Source: Tilletia caries (taxonomy: Eukaryota > Basidiomycota > Exobasidiomycetes > Tilletiales > Tilletiaceae). Taken from it: a stretch of 64,000 nucleotides of DNA. The notes under the pieces were generated by a model. It had not been told where the DNA came from and did no database searches. It saw only the letters and a list, made by a program, of their open reading frames with translations. The position numbers and the translations under genes are program-made. This document shows positions 30,595-42,666 of the stretch, in pieces. Location: assembly GCA_032718865.1 (NCBI GenBank), contig JALUTQ010000004.1:248001-312000 (forward strand), given 5' to 3'. Positions within the stretch are counted from its first letter, which is position 1. Every line of letters begins with the position of its first letter.

Positions 30595-33319
30595 TCATAA
30601 ACAACCGGACTTGCTCGTCATTGAGGTGTAGTCGATGCGTTGATGTTGGCGGGTATATACCGACTGTGGCAAATAATTGTCCTGGGGTGGGTGGAGTTGG
30701 GTTGGAGAGGAGAGGAGAGGAGAGGAGAGGAGAGGAGAGGAGAGGAGAGGAGAGGAGAGGAGAGGAGAGGAGAGGAGAGGAGAGGAGAGGAGAGTTCTCA
30801 AAGTCGAGAACATCATTCGCAGTTGAAGGATGCTGCGACGTCCGCCCTCTGCGAAAAGGGAAAGCAGGGCACTGGTCAGCCTCATGCACCGAGAATCCAA
30901 ATCTGAGAGGTACCTCCGAGAAAAGACTCACTGTAGCATTCGCCTTCAAATGAGCCTGCAACGGCCAAGGACACAGCTTGCGCGTATACTTGACCCCATA
31001 CCCAAACCTCCTATCATCCTCTATCGTCGTCTCCGTGATCCGATAGCCGGCCTGCTCCTCCTTCGTCTGGTACGCAGCCCCGACCAGGTACTCCGGATTC
31101 GTCCCGTTCTCGACCCAGTTGAACAGCGCCAGGGTGGCATCGTGTCGAGCGTCGAACGAGAGTGGCCGGGCACCAGGGTTCGTTTGGGCTGCTCCTCCGA
31201 AGTTCCATGGTCCGCTCCCTAATAGAATAAAAAAGAATATGCCAGAACGTCAGCAGGGGAAGAAAGAGCAAACGTAAGAAGGGCGAAAGAACGTACCGGT
31301 ACGACAATGGCCCATGCCGGGTACGAGGAAGAGTCGGTACGAATCGGAGAGGACTTCAAAGTCGGCTCCTCCTTTCTGCCTGCCAACGGCTTCGTTCACC
31401 TCTTGGTAGTACCGCACCGATTCACCAGGCGGGATGAGCTGGTCGGCCAGACCATGGGTATGGAGCAACTTGCCATGGGTGAGGAACGGCGACAGGTTGG
31501 TATACCACGTATTCCCCCGTCCCGGATCAACCGCGTTTCCCATCGCGATGAGCTCCGGCGTCAGCGCAATGAACGGGTCGAAGGCAGCGCTCTTGACCGA
31601 CGTAATGTTGAGCAATTGGTACTGGAACCAGCCAGATGCGACGGGGAATGGCGTCCCCCACAGCCCACTTGGTGCAGACCAGGCCTCTTCCGAGCCGGGC
31701 AGAAGGCCCGTATGGACCAGGTCGCCATTGATCGTGAAATTGCTGTACATGTCCACCAGGTTGGCCAGCTGGAGGAGGCTGAAGCAGCCCTTGCCCGACT
31801 TTGCCGGGTCCGCGCACGCCAGCAGGGGCACGAAGAGATCAAAGGTACACGCCGTTGTGTTGGAGACGACACCATCCAACACGCCATCCAGTCCATCACA
31901 TGCCCTCAAGACGGCATTCCGCACGTTATCGTATGCTGAAGGCGGGATATACTCGACCGCTTTCGGATCCGACACCTTCTCGTTGATCCAAATTTGCCAG
32001 GCACTCGTGTTCGTGAATGAAATTGCGGGCGAGCCAGCAAGAATGCCATCGTAGTCTGCGGGGAAGAGCCCTGCCTCGGAAAGTCCTTGACGGCCGCCCA
32101 TGCTGCATCCTAGGAAGTAGGAGTAGAAGCCGAGCTTGGATGAGTAGGGGCGGGTGAGGTTCATGAAGGGTGCAACGTCGCTGTAATCGCCGTCCTCGGC
32201 CGTGGTAGTCGGCACCGAGTAAGGCAGTGGCGATTCTGTCGTCGAAGGCCTATCCTTGGCAGCCCGACGACTGGGCTGTCGCTGCGGACCAGACGTAGTG
32301 ACCCCATAGAGCGTCTTGGTGACGACTTGCCCAAGCATGGTGCTGAGATGCACCGCTCGGTAACCGGAGTCCCGTCGGGTAGGATCATTCGTGGCCCACT
32401 CTTGTGACGTGGCAGACGAGAAATGTCCGCTGTTATCGGCAACGACGACTTCGTGGTATCTCGAGATGATGCGCTTCATGTCGGGCCAAATGATAGCACC
32501 CTTGGCAGCGGCCGACCCGATGTGGATCATGCGCCCTTGCCACGCTGTGTCAGGTGCTGGAATGAAGCCAGCTGGAGGCCGTCGAGCGGCAGCGAGGATT
32601 TGACGACGGTGTAATTCGTGCCTTCGGTCCTTCCTCCGTCTTGAGCCCTCCTCCCAGGAAGCGAAAGGATAACGAATCCATCTTGGGAGGGGCTGAAGAC
32701 GGAGAGCCGGGCTGGCATGGTTGTTGAGATAATCGCCATCTCCCGTATCTGAGGTTGTGCTGTTGTCGTAGGGAATCGGATCAGGGTCTGTTGTAATGGT
32801 AGGGACGGTGTCGGGCAGAGGTAGCCAGACCTCTGCGTAGACCTGCGACAATTCGGACGTGACAATAGTTGCTCCGAACCGACAGAAACTGGGCAGACCC
32901 CCCTGTATGCCTTGTACGGGAGTTTGAAGACCGTACTGCATGTCGAAGGGGACGTCGACTGCTTCCCAATCTGTACCTGAGGCTTGAATGCTACCCTTGG
33001 CGTCGTCGGAAGCCAGAAGGGTGCCAGGCGGCAGGTCGAGGAAAAGCTCGTGGGAAGGCAGATTGTAGCCGGTGGGGTAGTACTTCGTAAAAACATGATC
33101 AAGAGTAATGTTTTCTTGTGAAGGGGCGGCGCCTGCTGCCATCATCGGGGGAATGACGGTGGCGAGCGATGAACAGACTGCCTCCAGGTCGATACCATCT
33201 GTGCTGGAACTGGAGCCTGAGTCTGGGCTTTGGGCCGCTGTGACAGTGCCGAGAGCGAGGGCAGCCAGACACAGTCTCCAACGGGACGACGAGACGGCTT
33301 GACGTTTGCGCTGGACCAT
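30595..33319 (-). CDS. secreted tannase / feruloyl esterase family protein
   Basis: Exon 1 is 33319-31297, exon 2 31218-30932. A third short exon (30663-30595) is tentative, giving about 790 residues. The start has a signal peptide (LCLAALALGTVTAAQ after a basic MVQRKRQ). Catalytic landmarks: GCSMGGRQG (nucleophile Ser), FPADYDGILAGSPA, then HTHGLADQLIPP (Asp) and LVPGMGHC (His), the order of the tannase/feruloyl esterase family, which splits ester bonds of gallate or ferulate in plant material outside the cell. Many Cys and N-T/S sites fit secretion. About 90 residues between the N-terminal part and the Ser are Ser/Thr/Arg-rich and unlike the family. The last intron would hold the pentanucleotide array at 30706-30793; the C-terminus is therefore uncertain. 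Confidence 0.82.
30706..30793. repeat. (GAGAG)n pentanucleotide array
   Basis: About 17 perfect tandem copies of a GGAGA-type 5-mer. It lies in the predicted last intron of the tannase gene and is open in all frames, giving false repetitive ORFs on both strands. Confidence 0.95.
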
Positions 33320-33910
33320 ACTTGCAGTCGTTCGGGCAAAGTCAGGAGGTTGGAGGGCGGCAATGACAAAGGCAAGCGTTGATCCCCAGCCTGTTGTTTT
33401 TCAGCTTGGCCGTCAGGGGACGCGTCCTCGATCGTTGCTTGACGCTGAATCGCCGGTGGGAGATGAGTTGTTCGACAACGATGAGACGGTAGGTGGACTC
33501 GGACGTCAGCCCGTGACGCAATCAAGGTTGAGGACGGCTTGCGGGACGGACCCCTTTGAAATTTGGAACCGGCCACAAGTGCGAGGACGGCCGAAGGAGC
33601 GAAGAAGAAGAGGTGACGGAGATGTTCGATGTCCGGAGGACGGAGGTGTCTATAAACTGTATCAGAGGTAAAGCACAGGGGGCAGGGGCAAGATCAGGAA
33701 GAAAGGAAGCAAGTGGCTCGTCGTCGTCGTTCATACGATGCCTTTTAACCGCTTCCCAGTCGCAACTCCTCCCGCGCTCCCACGGTCCACCTGTCAAAAG
33801 AGACCAGAGCGGGCAAGATTATGGATTTGTGTGAGGCAAAGGCGGGCTGTGAAGCGGAAAGTCGTGCTCAAAAAGCTCATCAACTGACATGGGTCGGCGC
33901 TAAACAACCA
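33320..33910. promoter_or_regulatory. upstream region of the tannase gene
   Basis: About 590 bp before the inverted-repeat arm. It contains the presumed tannase promoter and short domain-less ORFs. TATAAACTG at 33651-33659 is on the plus strand and probably fortuitous. Confidence 0.4.
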
Positions 33911-34696
33911 CTGTGGATCCACTGGAGTTTGGGGGGTCCTATTGTCCTAGTAAAGTATGGAGAAAATAACGGCCTTATTCGCCCGGGCGAATAGGACGTT
34001 AACAACGACGTTTAATGAAGCCTTGTTGTCGTGGTGAATAACCTACCTTGTTGACGGCGTGAAGAATGGGAAAATAACAGGAGACTGGGGTTTGGCCACG
34101 CTCAATAAACCCCCCTCTGTTACAGGCTGACTCTCCACCAGTGCACCATGGCATTGAGCATCACGCATCACGCATCACGTCTCATCATGACCCGACGCGG
34201 TAGTCCACACTCTGGTCTGCCTCGTAATCGTCCTGGTCAATCCAGCATGCCTGTCACGGGGGAGTACATTCCCCTCTCTCATACATACGTGTAGCAATAC
34301 TGAAAAACGAGGTTTTGTGTCTTCAAAAAGCAACATCGTTTGGGCCAAAAAAAAACTATGAATTTTTCCAGATCCAGCAAAGACGCGTGGAGACCCTCGA
34401 AACCCACAGAAAGGGCCGGAAACCGAGGAGTCTGGGCTGCCTCCGGAATAAGTCCGGAACATCGAGGGATAAGAGGGAGCGAATAACGATGGATGGACAG
34501 GAAGGGCGACTAGGTCGACAGGAAGAGCAAATAACATGCGCCCGATGACGCCATAAAACCCAGCCAAAAAGAATCAGGGAGAAAGACCTCTTATTTTAAA
34601 AAGGCGAATAGTAGGCCAGTAAGACCCTTATTTACTCCTATTCACTAGGGGTATTCGCCAGTTCTAGGCAGTAGATGAGGTACTGCAACGATTTCG
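33911..34696 (+). repeat. left arm of a distant inverted repeat, split by an insertion
   Basis: Positions 33911-33950 (CTGTGGATCCACTGGAGTTT then GGGGGGTCCTATTGTCCTAG) and 34646-34696 (TAGGGGTATTCGCCAGTTCT then AGGCAGTAGATGAGGTACTG) together match the reverse complement of 63539-63627, where the same sequence is contiguous. The 695 bp between the halves is thus an insertion; its ends are imperfectly inverted (CCTAGTAAAGTATGGAG against CCTAGTGAATAGGAG), as in a MITE. Nothing in the arm looks coding. Confidence 0.75.
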
Positions 34697-35199
34697 TTAA
34701 CGTTGCAGTACGATATGGCGTTTCGGCGGTTCAGACCAAATCCCGTTTCATTTCCCCAATTGAGCCACGCACTGCCACCTTCGGTGGCGTTTTAGATGCA
34801 TTAAATTCCGACCTACAACAGCGTTTTAGATCTTTTTTAGACAATCCCTAAAATCGACCGCTTATCCGGGGTTTTTAGGGATATGCTAAATTTATACGGA
34901 TTTCTACCCCTTACTTTTTGCCTAAAACAAGGTGCTGAATCGGTGACGTAGTAAGATGGTTGATGTGTTGTTCTAGGATTACTACTACTGAGCCCCAAGG
35001 GTCGGGTGTTTCAGCGAGACAATGCGATGACCGCTACCTATTGCAACAACCTCTATCTTGATGCGACGTTTACCTTCCGCAAGTCCTACAATAGCGAGCG
35101 CAGGATCGTTCAGTCCGTCAGTCTGTCAGGAGAGATGTGGTGATGGGTTATCAAGGGTTGATTGTACTCCGAGAGTGAGGGTTACTTCATCGTGGAGGG
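34697..35199. other. AT-rich non-coding stretch inside the left arm
   Basis: Contains a GCCACCTTCGGTGGC hairpin (34774-34788) followed by GTTTTAGA motifs; a similar block lies inverted at 62628-62651. Base composition is clearly more AT-rich than the flanking genes. No ORF with a domain. Confidence 0.5.
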
Positions 35200-36169
35200 C
35201 TATCGCCCGCGAGGTTCGCACTTATGCTTACCCTTCCGCAGGTTAGTGGTTACTCCGACCTGCGCGTGGATGACTTTGGCGCATAGCAAACATCGCCATC
35301 GTTCGCGGAGGTGTCCTAGACGTTCTGCGCGGGATGGGTTGGGCGTGGTGTCGGAGTGCGAGCTCCGGCGGGGCGTCGCGGCTTTGGTTGCCTCCTCCAT
35401 CATCTCCTTGTCTGTCAGTGCCTCCCCTCGGCAGGTCCGGTTCACGTACTCAAACACCCCTTCATATGCCCATTCCCTCCACTTGTTCGTGCCAGATTCG
35501 ACCGCGAGCCTGGCCGCGTTCGACATAGTCGTCTTTGGGACAACACACAGCAGTCGTCTTTGGGACAACGACGGCTGTGTTGTCCTCGACGGTCGTGTTG
35601 GCTGTGGCTTCCGTCGTAGCGTCTGCTGTCGCGTCTTCGTGGTCCTTGGGTGCAGTGTCTTCCGCAGGGGTTGCGGTCGGAGCATCGGTCGGGGTGAGGG
35701 TGAGCGTGGGTTCCGAGTGAGAGCTACGATGGGGGTGGGCTGCGGCGGCTGGTTGGTCATCCTGCTCGTTGGTGTCCGTGTCCTCGTCGTCGGAAAGTTC
35801 CAACGTCAGTGTTCTGTTCGCGCGATGGATTCCTCCCTCCTCCTCTGTGTCCTCGTCGTCGGAAGGTTCCACCTCAAGTGTTCCGTCCGCGCGATGAATC
35901 ACTCCCGGCTTGGATGGGTCCACCCTCCAGTACGATGACCCTCCTTGGGTCAATGTACAGGTTCCCAGGGCGCCCCAGTCGTCGACTTGGACCGTCCGTT
36001 GCAGGCGGCTGCGACTGCGTGTCATCCGTCCGGGGGGTGGGGTGTCCTGGTGGACGCGAATCGTGCCTCCTTGAGAAGCAGACAGGGCGAGTCCGTTTGC
36101 TGGATCGCGCACAGTGACCGTTCCACCTTGTGTCGCACTGCATTCCAATTCCTGTTCTGTGTCCGCCAT
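35200..36169 (-). CDS. hypothetical protein with a C-terminal Cys/His cluster
   Basis: Two overlapping minus-strand frames appear to form one gene. The first (from ATG 36169) is rich in Asp/Glu/Thr with repeated segments (SATQGGT, SASQGGT, LTQGGS and EPSDDEDTEEE, ELSDDEDTDTNEQ). The second ends in YEGVFEYVNRTCRGEALTDK, then WRCLLCAKVIHAQVGVTTNL and a final H-K-C, giving C-x2-C-x17-H-x-C, zinc-finger or BED-like spacing. The frames change near a direct repeat GTCGTCTTTGGGACAAC at about 35528-35569, where a short intron or indel must lie. I do not recognise the family. It sits just inside the left inverted arm and might belong to whatever element the arms delimit. Confidence 0.45.
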
Positions 36170-36616
36170 TCTTGGACTGGGGGAAGATGGACAGCGTCAG
36201 GTTCGAACAACATTCTGCATCAAAGTGTGTCATAGTTAGGGCAGGGTCACTCACATGTCGTTTAGTGTGACGCGCGGTTCCTCGTTGGGTTGGAAGGGGG
36301 GGCCTTGGGAGATGTCGATGAAGGGTTATCGAGTGTCCGTGACCACACAACCTCGCTGTCCGGCAGTGGGGCTGCTGTGGAGCTAGGTGTGTCGCCTACG
36401 ATTCGGCGATGGCGAAGGGCGGGGGACGGTTGAGGAGTTGAGGGATACGCGGGCCAGAGTCGGAGATGGAGTCGGATACTCGACGGCTCGGGTAACGTGC
36501 TGGGCGCTGGGTTCTGGCTGGGATCAGGTTGGGTGGGGTTGGTGTTACCGTGTGTACCGTGTGCGTTACGTTACGTCGATGGTGGTGGTCAAGGTTGAGG
36601 ATGTGGGTTACGTATG
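36170..36616. other. region between the hypothetical gene and the Copia LTR
   Basis: About 450 bp without a supported gene. It ends in the GTATG target site (36612-36616) of the Copia element. Confidence 0.5.
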
Positions 36617-36851
36617 TGTCAGATTTCGGTCTGAAGACTTATGCTTTTCTTGCTAGCAGATATGCGTGCAACACCTACTCAATCAGCCCTGGGTACGTTG
36701 TACTTGAGGGATAACAGTGAGTGTGGGATTGACGATGATTGTTCTACGTCTACAGGCACACGAGCCAAAGGAGGGTAAAGGGAAGGTTCTGCTGATGATC
36801 ACTCTCGATCAGTGACAGGACTTCCATGTGGAACGCGGCACGATTCTGACA
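36617..36851 (-). repeat. Copia 3' LTR
   Basis: 235 bp, TG...CA ends; identical to the copy at 42667-42902 except for one base in a T run. It contains the pol stop codon (36809). Confidence 0.93.
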
Positions 36852-39800
36852 CTCCCTCCTGACGCGTTCAACTCTTGAACTGCACTCCCTCCCGAATAGA
36901 TCCTACTTTTCCCAGCTTGATGATCCCGCTCAAGCTTCCAAGCTTTTTCCCGTGCAACTGCCTTCGTCAGCATGTCTGCAGGGTTGGAGTCCGTGTGGAC
37001 CCGTCCAATGCAGACCTCCTTGCGCTCCTGCATCTGCCGCACGAGATGGTGATGCGTCTCGATGTGCTTGGTCTTGGAATGATCCGCCGGATCGCGCGCA
37101 ATCGCTTCCGCTCCCTTTGAATCGGTAAGGATGTCCGTGGCGCGGCTGAGCTTGATGCTGAGCTCTCCCAGCACTGACCGGAGCCACTTGGCCTCCCGGG
37201 CAGCTTCCGACAATGCCACGTACTCCGCTTCGGTCGAAGACACCGCCACTGTGGCCTGGAGTCGCGAGCGCCACGAGACGGTGTTGCCGTACACCTGGAA
37301 GAAGTAGCCAGACACACTCCGTCGCGTGGAAGGGTCAGTTCCGTGATCGGAATCGGACCACCCTGCGATCGGGACTTGGCTGTTGCCTGAGTAGCTGAGA
37401 CCATAATCACGAGTGCCGCTCAGGTAGCGAAGTATCCTCTTTGCCGCGAGGAAGTGCGCCGGACCCGGGTTGCTCATGAACCGAGCAAGATGACCGACAG
37501 CGAAGGCGATGTCTCCTCTTGTTCCTTGTGAGCCCCACAGAAAGCTTCCAATCATGGCTGCAAAGTCGTGCACGGCGGACCGACTCGCCTGGCCTGCCAG
37601 ATTAGGCCCTAGATGCCGTGATGCTTCCGTCATTGGCGTTGGCACTGGATCCTCCTTCTCCATGCCATACTTGCGAAGTAGCCCGTCGATGTATGCACCC
37701 TGGCTGAGGTGAGCCGTGCGGCGAACGGGATCGTAGTCAATCTTGACGCCGAGGATGAAGGAGAGATCCCCGTTGTCTGTGATCTTGTACCAAGAGGCGA
37801 ATTCTGCCTTGACCTTAGCGACTCCCTCCGCTCCACGTGCAGCGATGACGATATCGTCCACATACACGGCGAGGATTACTGGTCCGCCGGTACCGAACCG
37901 AACGAACAGGCAGGGCTCACTTTGCACCTGTGAGAACCCCACAGAGATCAGCTTCCCCTTGAGGGTGTCGAACCAGGCGCGTCCAGCTTGTCGTAGACCA
38001 TAGATAGCGCGGCGGAGTAGGCAAACGCGACCCGTTCCATCATCATACTCTGGCGGTTGCTGCATGTACACCTCCTCGTGCAGTTTGCCGTTCAGGTAGG
38101 CAGTCTTGATATCGATCGATCCAAGGTGCAGCCCGAGAGCGAGCGCCACAGAGATCACAAGTCGTACTGTGACAAGCCGGGCGACCGGAGCGAAGGTCTC
38201 CTTGAAGTCGATCCCTTCCCGCTGCGTGAAGCCCTGAGCCACTAGGCGCGCCTTGTACCGCGCCGCATTACCGTCGCGATCCAGCTTGAGCTTGTATACC
38301 CAGCGAGAGCCGACGATGTTGTGTCCCGATCGAGGCTCAACCAATACCCATGTGCCCATCTCAGTCAGTGACGCAACCTCCTCGTCCATCGCCTGTTTCC
38401 ATTGAGCCCATTCGACAGACGGTCGGTTCTTTGCCTGCTTGAGATTGACAGGCTCAAGAGGTGATCCGTCTGCACTAGTCCCATGAGCTGCGGCGGTGCA
38501 AGCCCAATGCAAAGCCATACCGAGCACGGACATGGCGGACCTTGCATGAACCAACTGGGTCACCGCCACCCGCTCGTCGTCTGCCGCCTCGTCTCGATCG
38601 AATGTCTCCGAGAGTCCATGCGCCATGCGTGCCCCCCGCACGGATGCGCGAGCTCCGGCGAAGCTGCTTTGATGGCGGAGGTGTGGATGCGCGCGGAGGT
38701 CCCTGTTCCTGTTCATCCAGCAGGGCACCCAGATCATCGAGACTCATGATCGTAGACGGCGTGGCCGAGTCTCCCTCCCACACGCGCTCCAATTGACGAA
38801 TGCGCGTGGCAAGGTCGATTTCGGACTGTGGTCCGCTCGGATCCGTCCCAAACGGCTCCCACAGCGGAAGGATCCCATCTGCCGCATCGGGGACACGACC
38901 GGGGTCGAGCTCATAGACGTGCTCTTCGATTTCCGGTCGTGGGAGCACAGAACTGGGAGGTTCGAGGGTTTGAGTCTCGCCCGCCAATTTATACTCCTGC
39001 AGCTGCAAATCCTCATCGCTGGGGGGGGGTTCCAGTAGGTAGCACGGCATCTGAGGGCTGCGACGATGGTACCTGCCGTTTACCGCGTTGACGCTGCTTT
39101 GGAGGTATGAGCTGCATCTCCACATGGTCGTCATTTCGGGGCTGTACCGGCTTGGGTTCCTCTAGCGCCAATGACTGATCATACGTCCGACTCTCATCAA
39201 ATACAACGGAGCGTGACCATCGAAGCGAGTTGCTTGGAGATGCCGGGCAAAAGATCAACCAAGCGCGCCGCTCTTCACCTACTCCTAAGAAGATCCCGCG
39301 AAGGCCCCGCGCCGAGAGCTTCCCTTCTTGGCGCTGCTCTGGATAAATGAGCGTCCAGCAGAGGCACCCGAAAGTCCGAAGTGCCGTGATGTCGACGGGC
39401 TTGCCGGACCAGAGCGCCTGTGGGATTCGACCTTCTAGAGTGGTGCTGGGGGTGCGATTGATCACATACGCCGCGTACTGGACTGCGTAAGGCCAGAACC
39501 CGAAAGGGAGGCGTGCACCACGGAGCATTGCGCGCATCCGTTCCTCGAGGAGACCGTTGCGCCTCTCCGCTACCCCATTCTGCGACGAGGAGTAGGGAGC
39601 CGTCCACGTCCATGTCGTACCACGCTCCTTTGCCCATGCTTGAAGCTCGTCCGACACAAACTCCTTCCCGTTGTCGGTCTTCATGGTCACGACCGGCTGG
39701 CTGATGGTGACCTCGACTTGCTGTGCCCAGGCGTCGAGCGTTGCCGTGAGAGTCTCGGCAGAACGGTCCGGTAGACAGAATGCCCAAGTCTTGCGCGTAC

Positions 39801-40884
39801 AGTCATCGACGAGTGTCAGGATCCACGCAAAGCTGGGGTGGCCGGTGAACGGGCCCATGTAGTCGCAATGCACAAGCTTGCCCGGTGTATCGGCTCTGGA
39901 CGGTGCACGATCTGGGTACGGCGCGTGTTTCTGGTTTGCCGTGACACATACGTCGCAGACTCGACCGCCCTTGAGGTAATGACCGATGCTAGCCATGGTT
40001 GGTGCATCTTTGCCGACTAGGAGGCCGAGCTCCACCCACTTCTTCAACTTAGCCCATCCTGCATGGCCAGTCCGCCTATGCCAAAGCTCCGCCCTTGGGT
40101 CCACAATTGCCTTATCAGGCACACCGTCTCCTGACTTCTGCGAGACACTTGCCGTGTTCGCATGTACCTCCTCTGAACCTTGGAAGTGGTTAGGCTGGAT
40201 GAGGAAGTACGCTGCCCGCGTGGAGGGGTCGATCTGCGCCTGAATGACGAGACCGGACGGCGAGACAAGCACGGTGCTGTGGCGGAGGATGATGGTGATG
40301 AACCCTTGTCGTGCGAGCTGGTGGGTGGACAACAGGTTGGCGTCGAGGCTGGGGACGAGCAGAACGTTGTGTAGAAGGGCGACGCAGTGCTGAGCTCGAT
40401 CCTGGCCTCGGAGGACGGCGGACACGTCTGCTACATGCGTAGCCGGAACGCTCTTTCCATCCGCAACCCGCACCATGACCCCAGCGGCGGACCTCGTAGT
40501 GCCACGCATGAATGACGCCGAAGCAGTCATATGATGCGTTGCGCCACTGTCGAGAATCCACCGCTCTCCCACCGTGGGTTCCCTCTCTTGAATGCTGTGC
40601 TGCTGTGCTTGGAGCACGGCGCCTGCAACAAACAGAGCGGAGTCATTATCGTGACAAACAACGGGTGGATGAGGTGGACTCACCCCGATAGTAGCGCGGC
40701 CCTGTCCGGTTTCCCGGCCAACGTGCTCTGCGTTGCTGGAGCCAGCAGCGAGGGACGCGCTAGCGTTGCAGTACCCGGGGTGACGCAGATGGCATGAGAG
40801 CAGCCCATCACATTTGCACGTCACGCCGCCTTTTTGTAGTATTTCTGGTGGCAATGTTGGATGACTCTGAGAGATATCCATCAC
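36809..40884 (-). CDS. Copia Pol: protease, integrase, reverse transcriptase, RNase H
   Basis: Reading minus: an aspartic protease (WILDSGATHHM), the pre-integrase zinc region (ELWHRRTGHAG ... CDVC), integrase core (LVHCDYMGPF, TLVDDCTRKTW, MKTDNGKEFVSDEL, PYSSSQNGVAERRNG), then reverse transcriptase (GSRWVYKLKLDRDGNAARYK, KTAYLNGKL, YGLRQAGRAW, and the catalytic AVYVDDIVIAA) and RNase H (AGWSDSDHGTDPSTRRS, SSTEAEYVALSEAA, ADMLTKAV). The integrase frame and the RT frame are linked through a third frame (38475-39134). The switches fall at a G9 run (39020-39028) and a C6 run (38633-38638). Domains are otherwise undamaged, so I infer either run-length errors or very recent inactivation. Confidence 0.9.
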
Positions 40885-40896
40885 TGCCGCGAATTC

Positions 40897-42625
40897 CTAT
40901 TCCAGATTACCCGAGAGAACTTGCCCAACCCTGGCTTCAACCTTACTGTCACTCCCATAGGTTTGAGGAAATAGCTGCGCGAGGCGAGCGTCAACCTCCT
41001 CCATGACGTCCTCGCCGGAAACAGCACGAGCGGCCGGCTTGACATCTTTGTCGTACTTGGAGCCGGGTCCGGCGCCGTCGAGAAGACGTGCGCGCATGCG
41101 GCATCGCGCTTCGCGGTGCCCGGGGTTTAGGCAGAAGTTACATTCCCCCCGCGAACCAATCGGCCTCTTGTGGATGACCGGATGGAGGGCTGGATCGGGT
41201 ACCGAATCCAGGGCGCGAACCGGGACGGAACTTGCTGTTGAAGTGGGCGACGAAGGCGTGTGCCTCTTCCTCGGTGAGATGCTCGAGCTGGAGAGTGTTC
41301 GGGGCTTCTTCATCCACGTCCACAGCAGCTTGACGCGCTCCGAATCGGGGGAGAACCTGAGGAGGCGCGGTCATGGTGCCCAAGGTGCGCTTCTCCTCCA
41401 TCGTCATCATGAAATTGACCGTCTCGTTGAGCGTGAGCGCTCGTCCGGAGGTGAATTGCGAAGTGTAGAGGGCCTCCTTGAGGCCGGAGAACCCCGGGGT
41501 GAGCCCTTTGAGGAAGGCCTCGACCTTCTCGGGCTCGTTGAGCGTGTCGTCGATGTTGCCGAGCTGGGCGAAGAGAGTCCGGTGCCGTTCGGCGTACTCC
41601 TGGATGCCTTCGGCCGACTTCTGAACCGTAGCGAGCATCTTCTGTCGAAGGAGACTGCGGCGCGACACGCTGTCCCGATTGACATCGGCCTTGAGCTGCG
41701 CGAAGATGACCGTGCCACGAGTCTCCCCTTGCTTGCGCAGAACGGTGATCGTCGTCTTCTTGTAGTAGTTGTCAACCGTGAGGCCGAGCAGACCTCCGAG
41801 CTCGTCGTCAAGGCGACGATCGTAACCGAGACTGCAGTTGTTGAAGATCATCGCGCGTGCCTTGGGGTTGGAGCTGAGGTAACTCCAAAGGTCGTCCGAC
41901 CATGCCTCGTAGGTGTCCTCAGCCAGCTGTGTGATGCGCTGGAGGCCGGAGAGACTGATGAGCCGATCATCCTTGTCGCTGCCCGCGCCGAACTTGCGTG
42001 GGGGTGGCGGAGCCGTGGCCGCGAACTTGAGGGACTGTTCGTCGACCATGGCCTTGGCGAGACGGAAGCGCTCCGCTCGATTGACGCCCGGGTTGTCGCG
42101 ACGGACAATCTCGTAGGCTGCGCGCCAAAGCGCGTCGTTCTCGACCTTGCGGCCGCCACGAGCAGCCTGCTCCTCGAAATCCTCCTCGAGGATGCGCATT
42201 CGGTCGCTGTCGGGAACACCGGGGTCGATGAGCCGCTGGGACAGACTCTGGTCGGCGAAGCTGTCTTCGGCAATCGGCTGCAGCACCGACGTGATGTGCG
42301 GCGGCAGAACGCGGGCGATCGGTGCTGGAAGCTGTCGGTCGGCGACGAACTCCGTGCTGGACTCGACCTGATCGCGACGAACGGTGTCCGGGCTCGGTGC
42401 GCGCTGGTCGCGGCTGCGCTCGACGGTCGAGATCCTCGACGTCAATCCCGCGATGCGCGCGTCAGCGGCGGCCTGTGTCTCTTGGAGACCGTCGACCTTG
42501 AGCTCCATGCGTTCGAGCATGAGTGCCAGATCGGACATCGTCGGCTGGGTCGAGGCGCGCGTGGGGGAGCCGGACGCGGCTGCGCCGGTAATGGGTTCTC
42601 CCTCGGTGGTTTGCTTGGGGGGCAT
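40897..42625 (-). CDS. Copia Gag with CCHC zinc knuckle
   Basis: It starts at ATG 42625 (PPKQTTEGEPITGAAASGSP); the ATG at 42667 overlaps the LTR end and primer site and is less likely. About 480 residues of helical capsid-like sequence (DNYYKKTTITVLRKQGETRG, KVEAFLKGLTPGFSGLKEAL) resemble the Copia gag-polypeptide domain. The zinc knuckle C-x2-C-x4-H-x4-C (CNFCLNPGHREARC) is in another frame; the switch coincides with the six-base G/C run at about 41145-41150. The zinc-knuckle frame ends at an in-frame TAG (about 40897) and is open again directly downstream into Pol. Confidence 0.85.
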
Positions 42626-42666
42626 CTTGAGGATCTGTGGTGAGTGCACGGAAGGCGGAGCTACCA

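Noticed and set aside
30621..30961. Ser/Leu/Pro and Glu/Arg/Gly repeat ORFs
   Set aside because: Produced by the pentanucleotide array, which is open in every frame.
40623..40683. Possible intron in Copia pol (GTGAGT...TTTGTTGCAG)
   Set aside because: Splice signals look good, but removing 61 nt breaks the frame into the protease, whereas the unspliced frame runs through.
41003..42643. 546-codon plus-strand ORF
   Set aside because: Exact antisense of Copia gag; no domain of its own, while the minus strand has clear gag and zinc-knuckle sequence.
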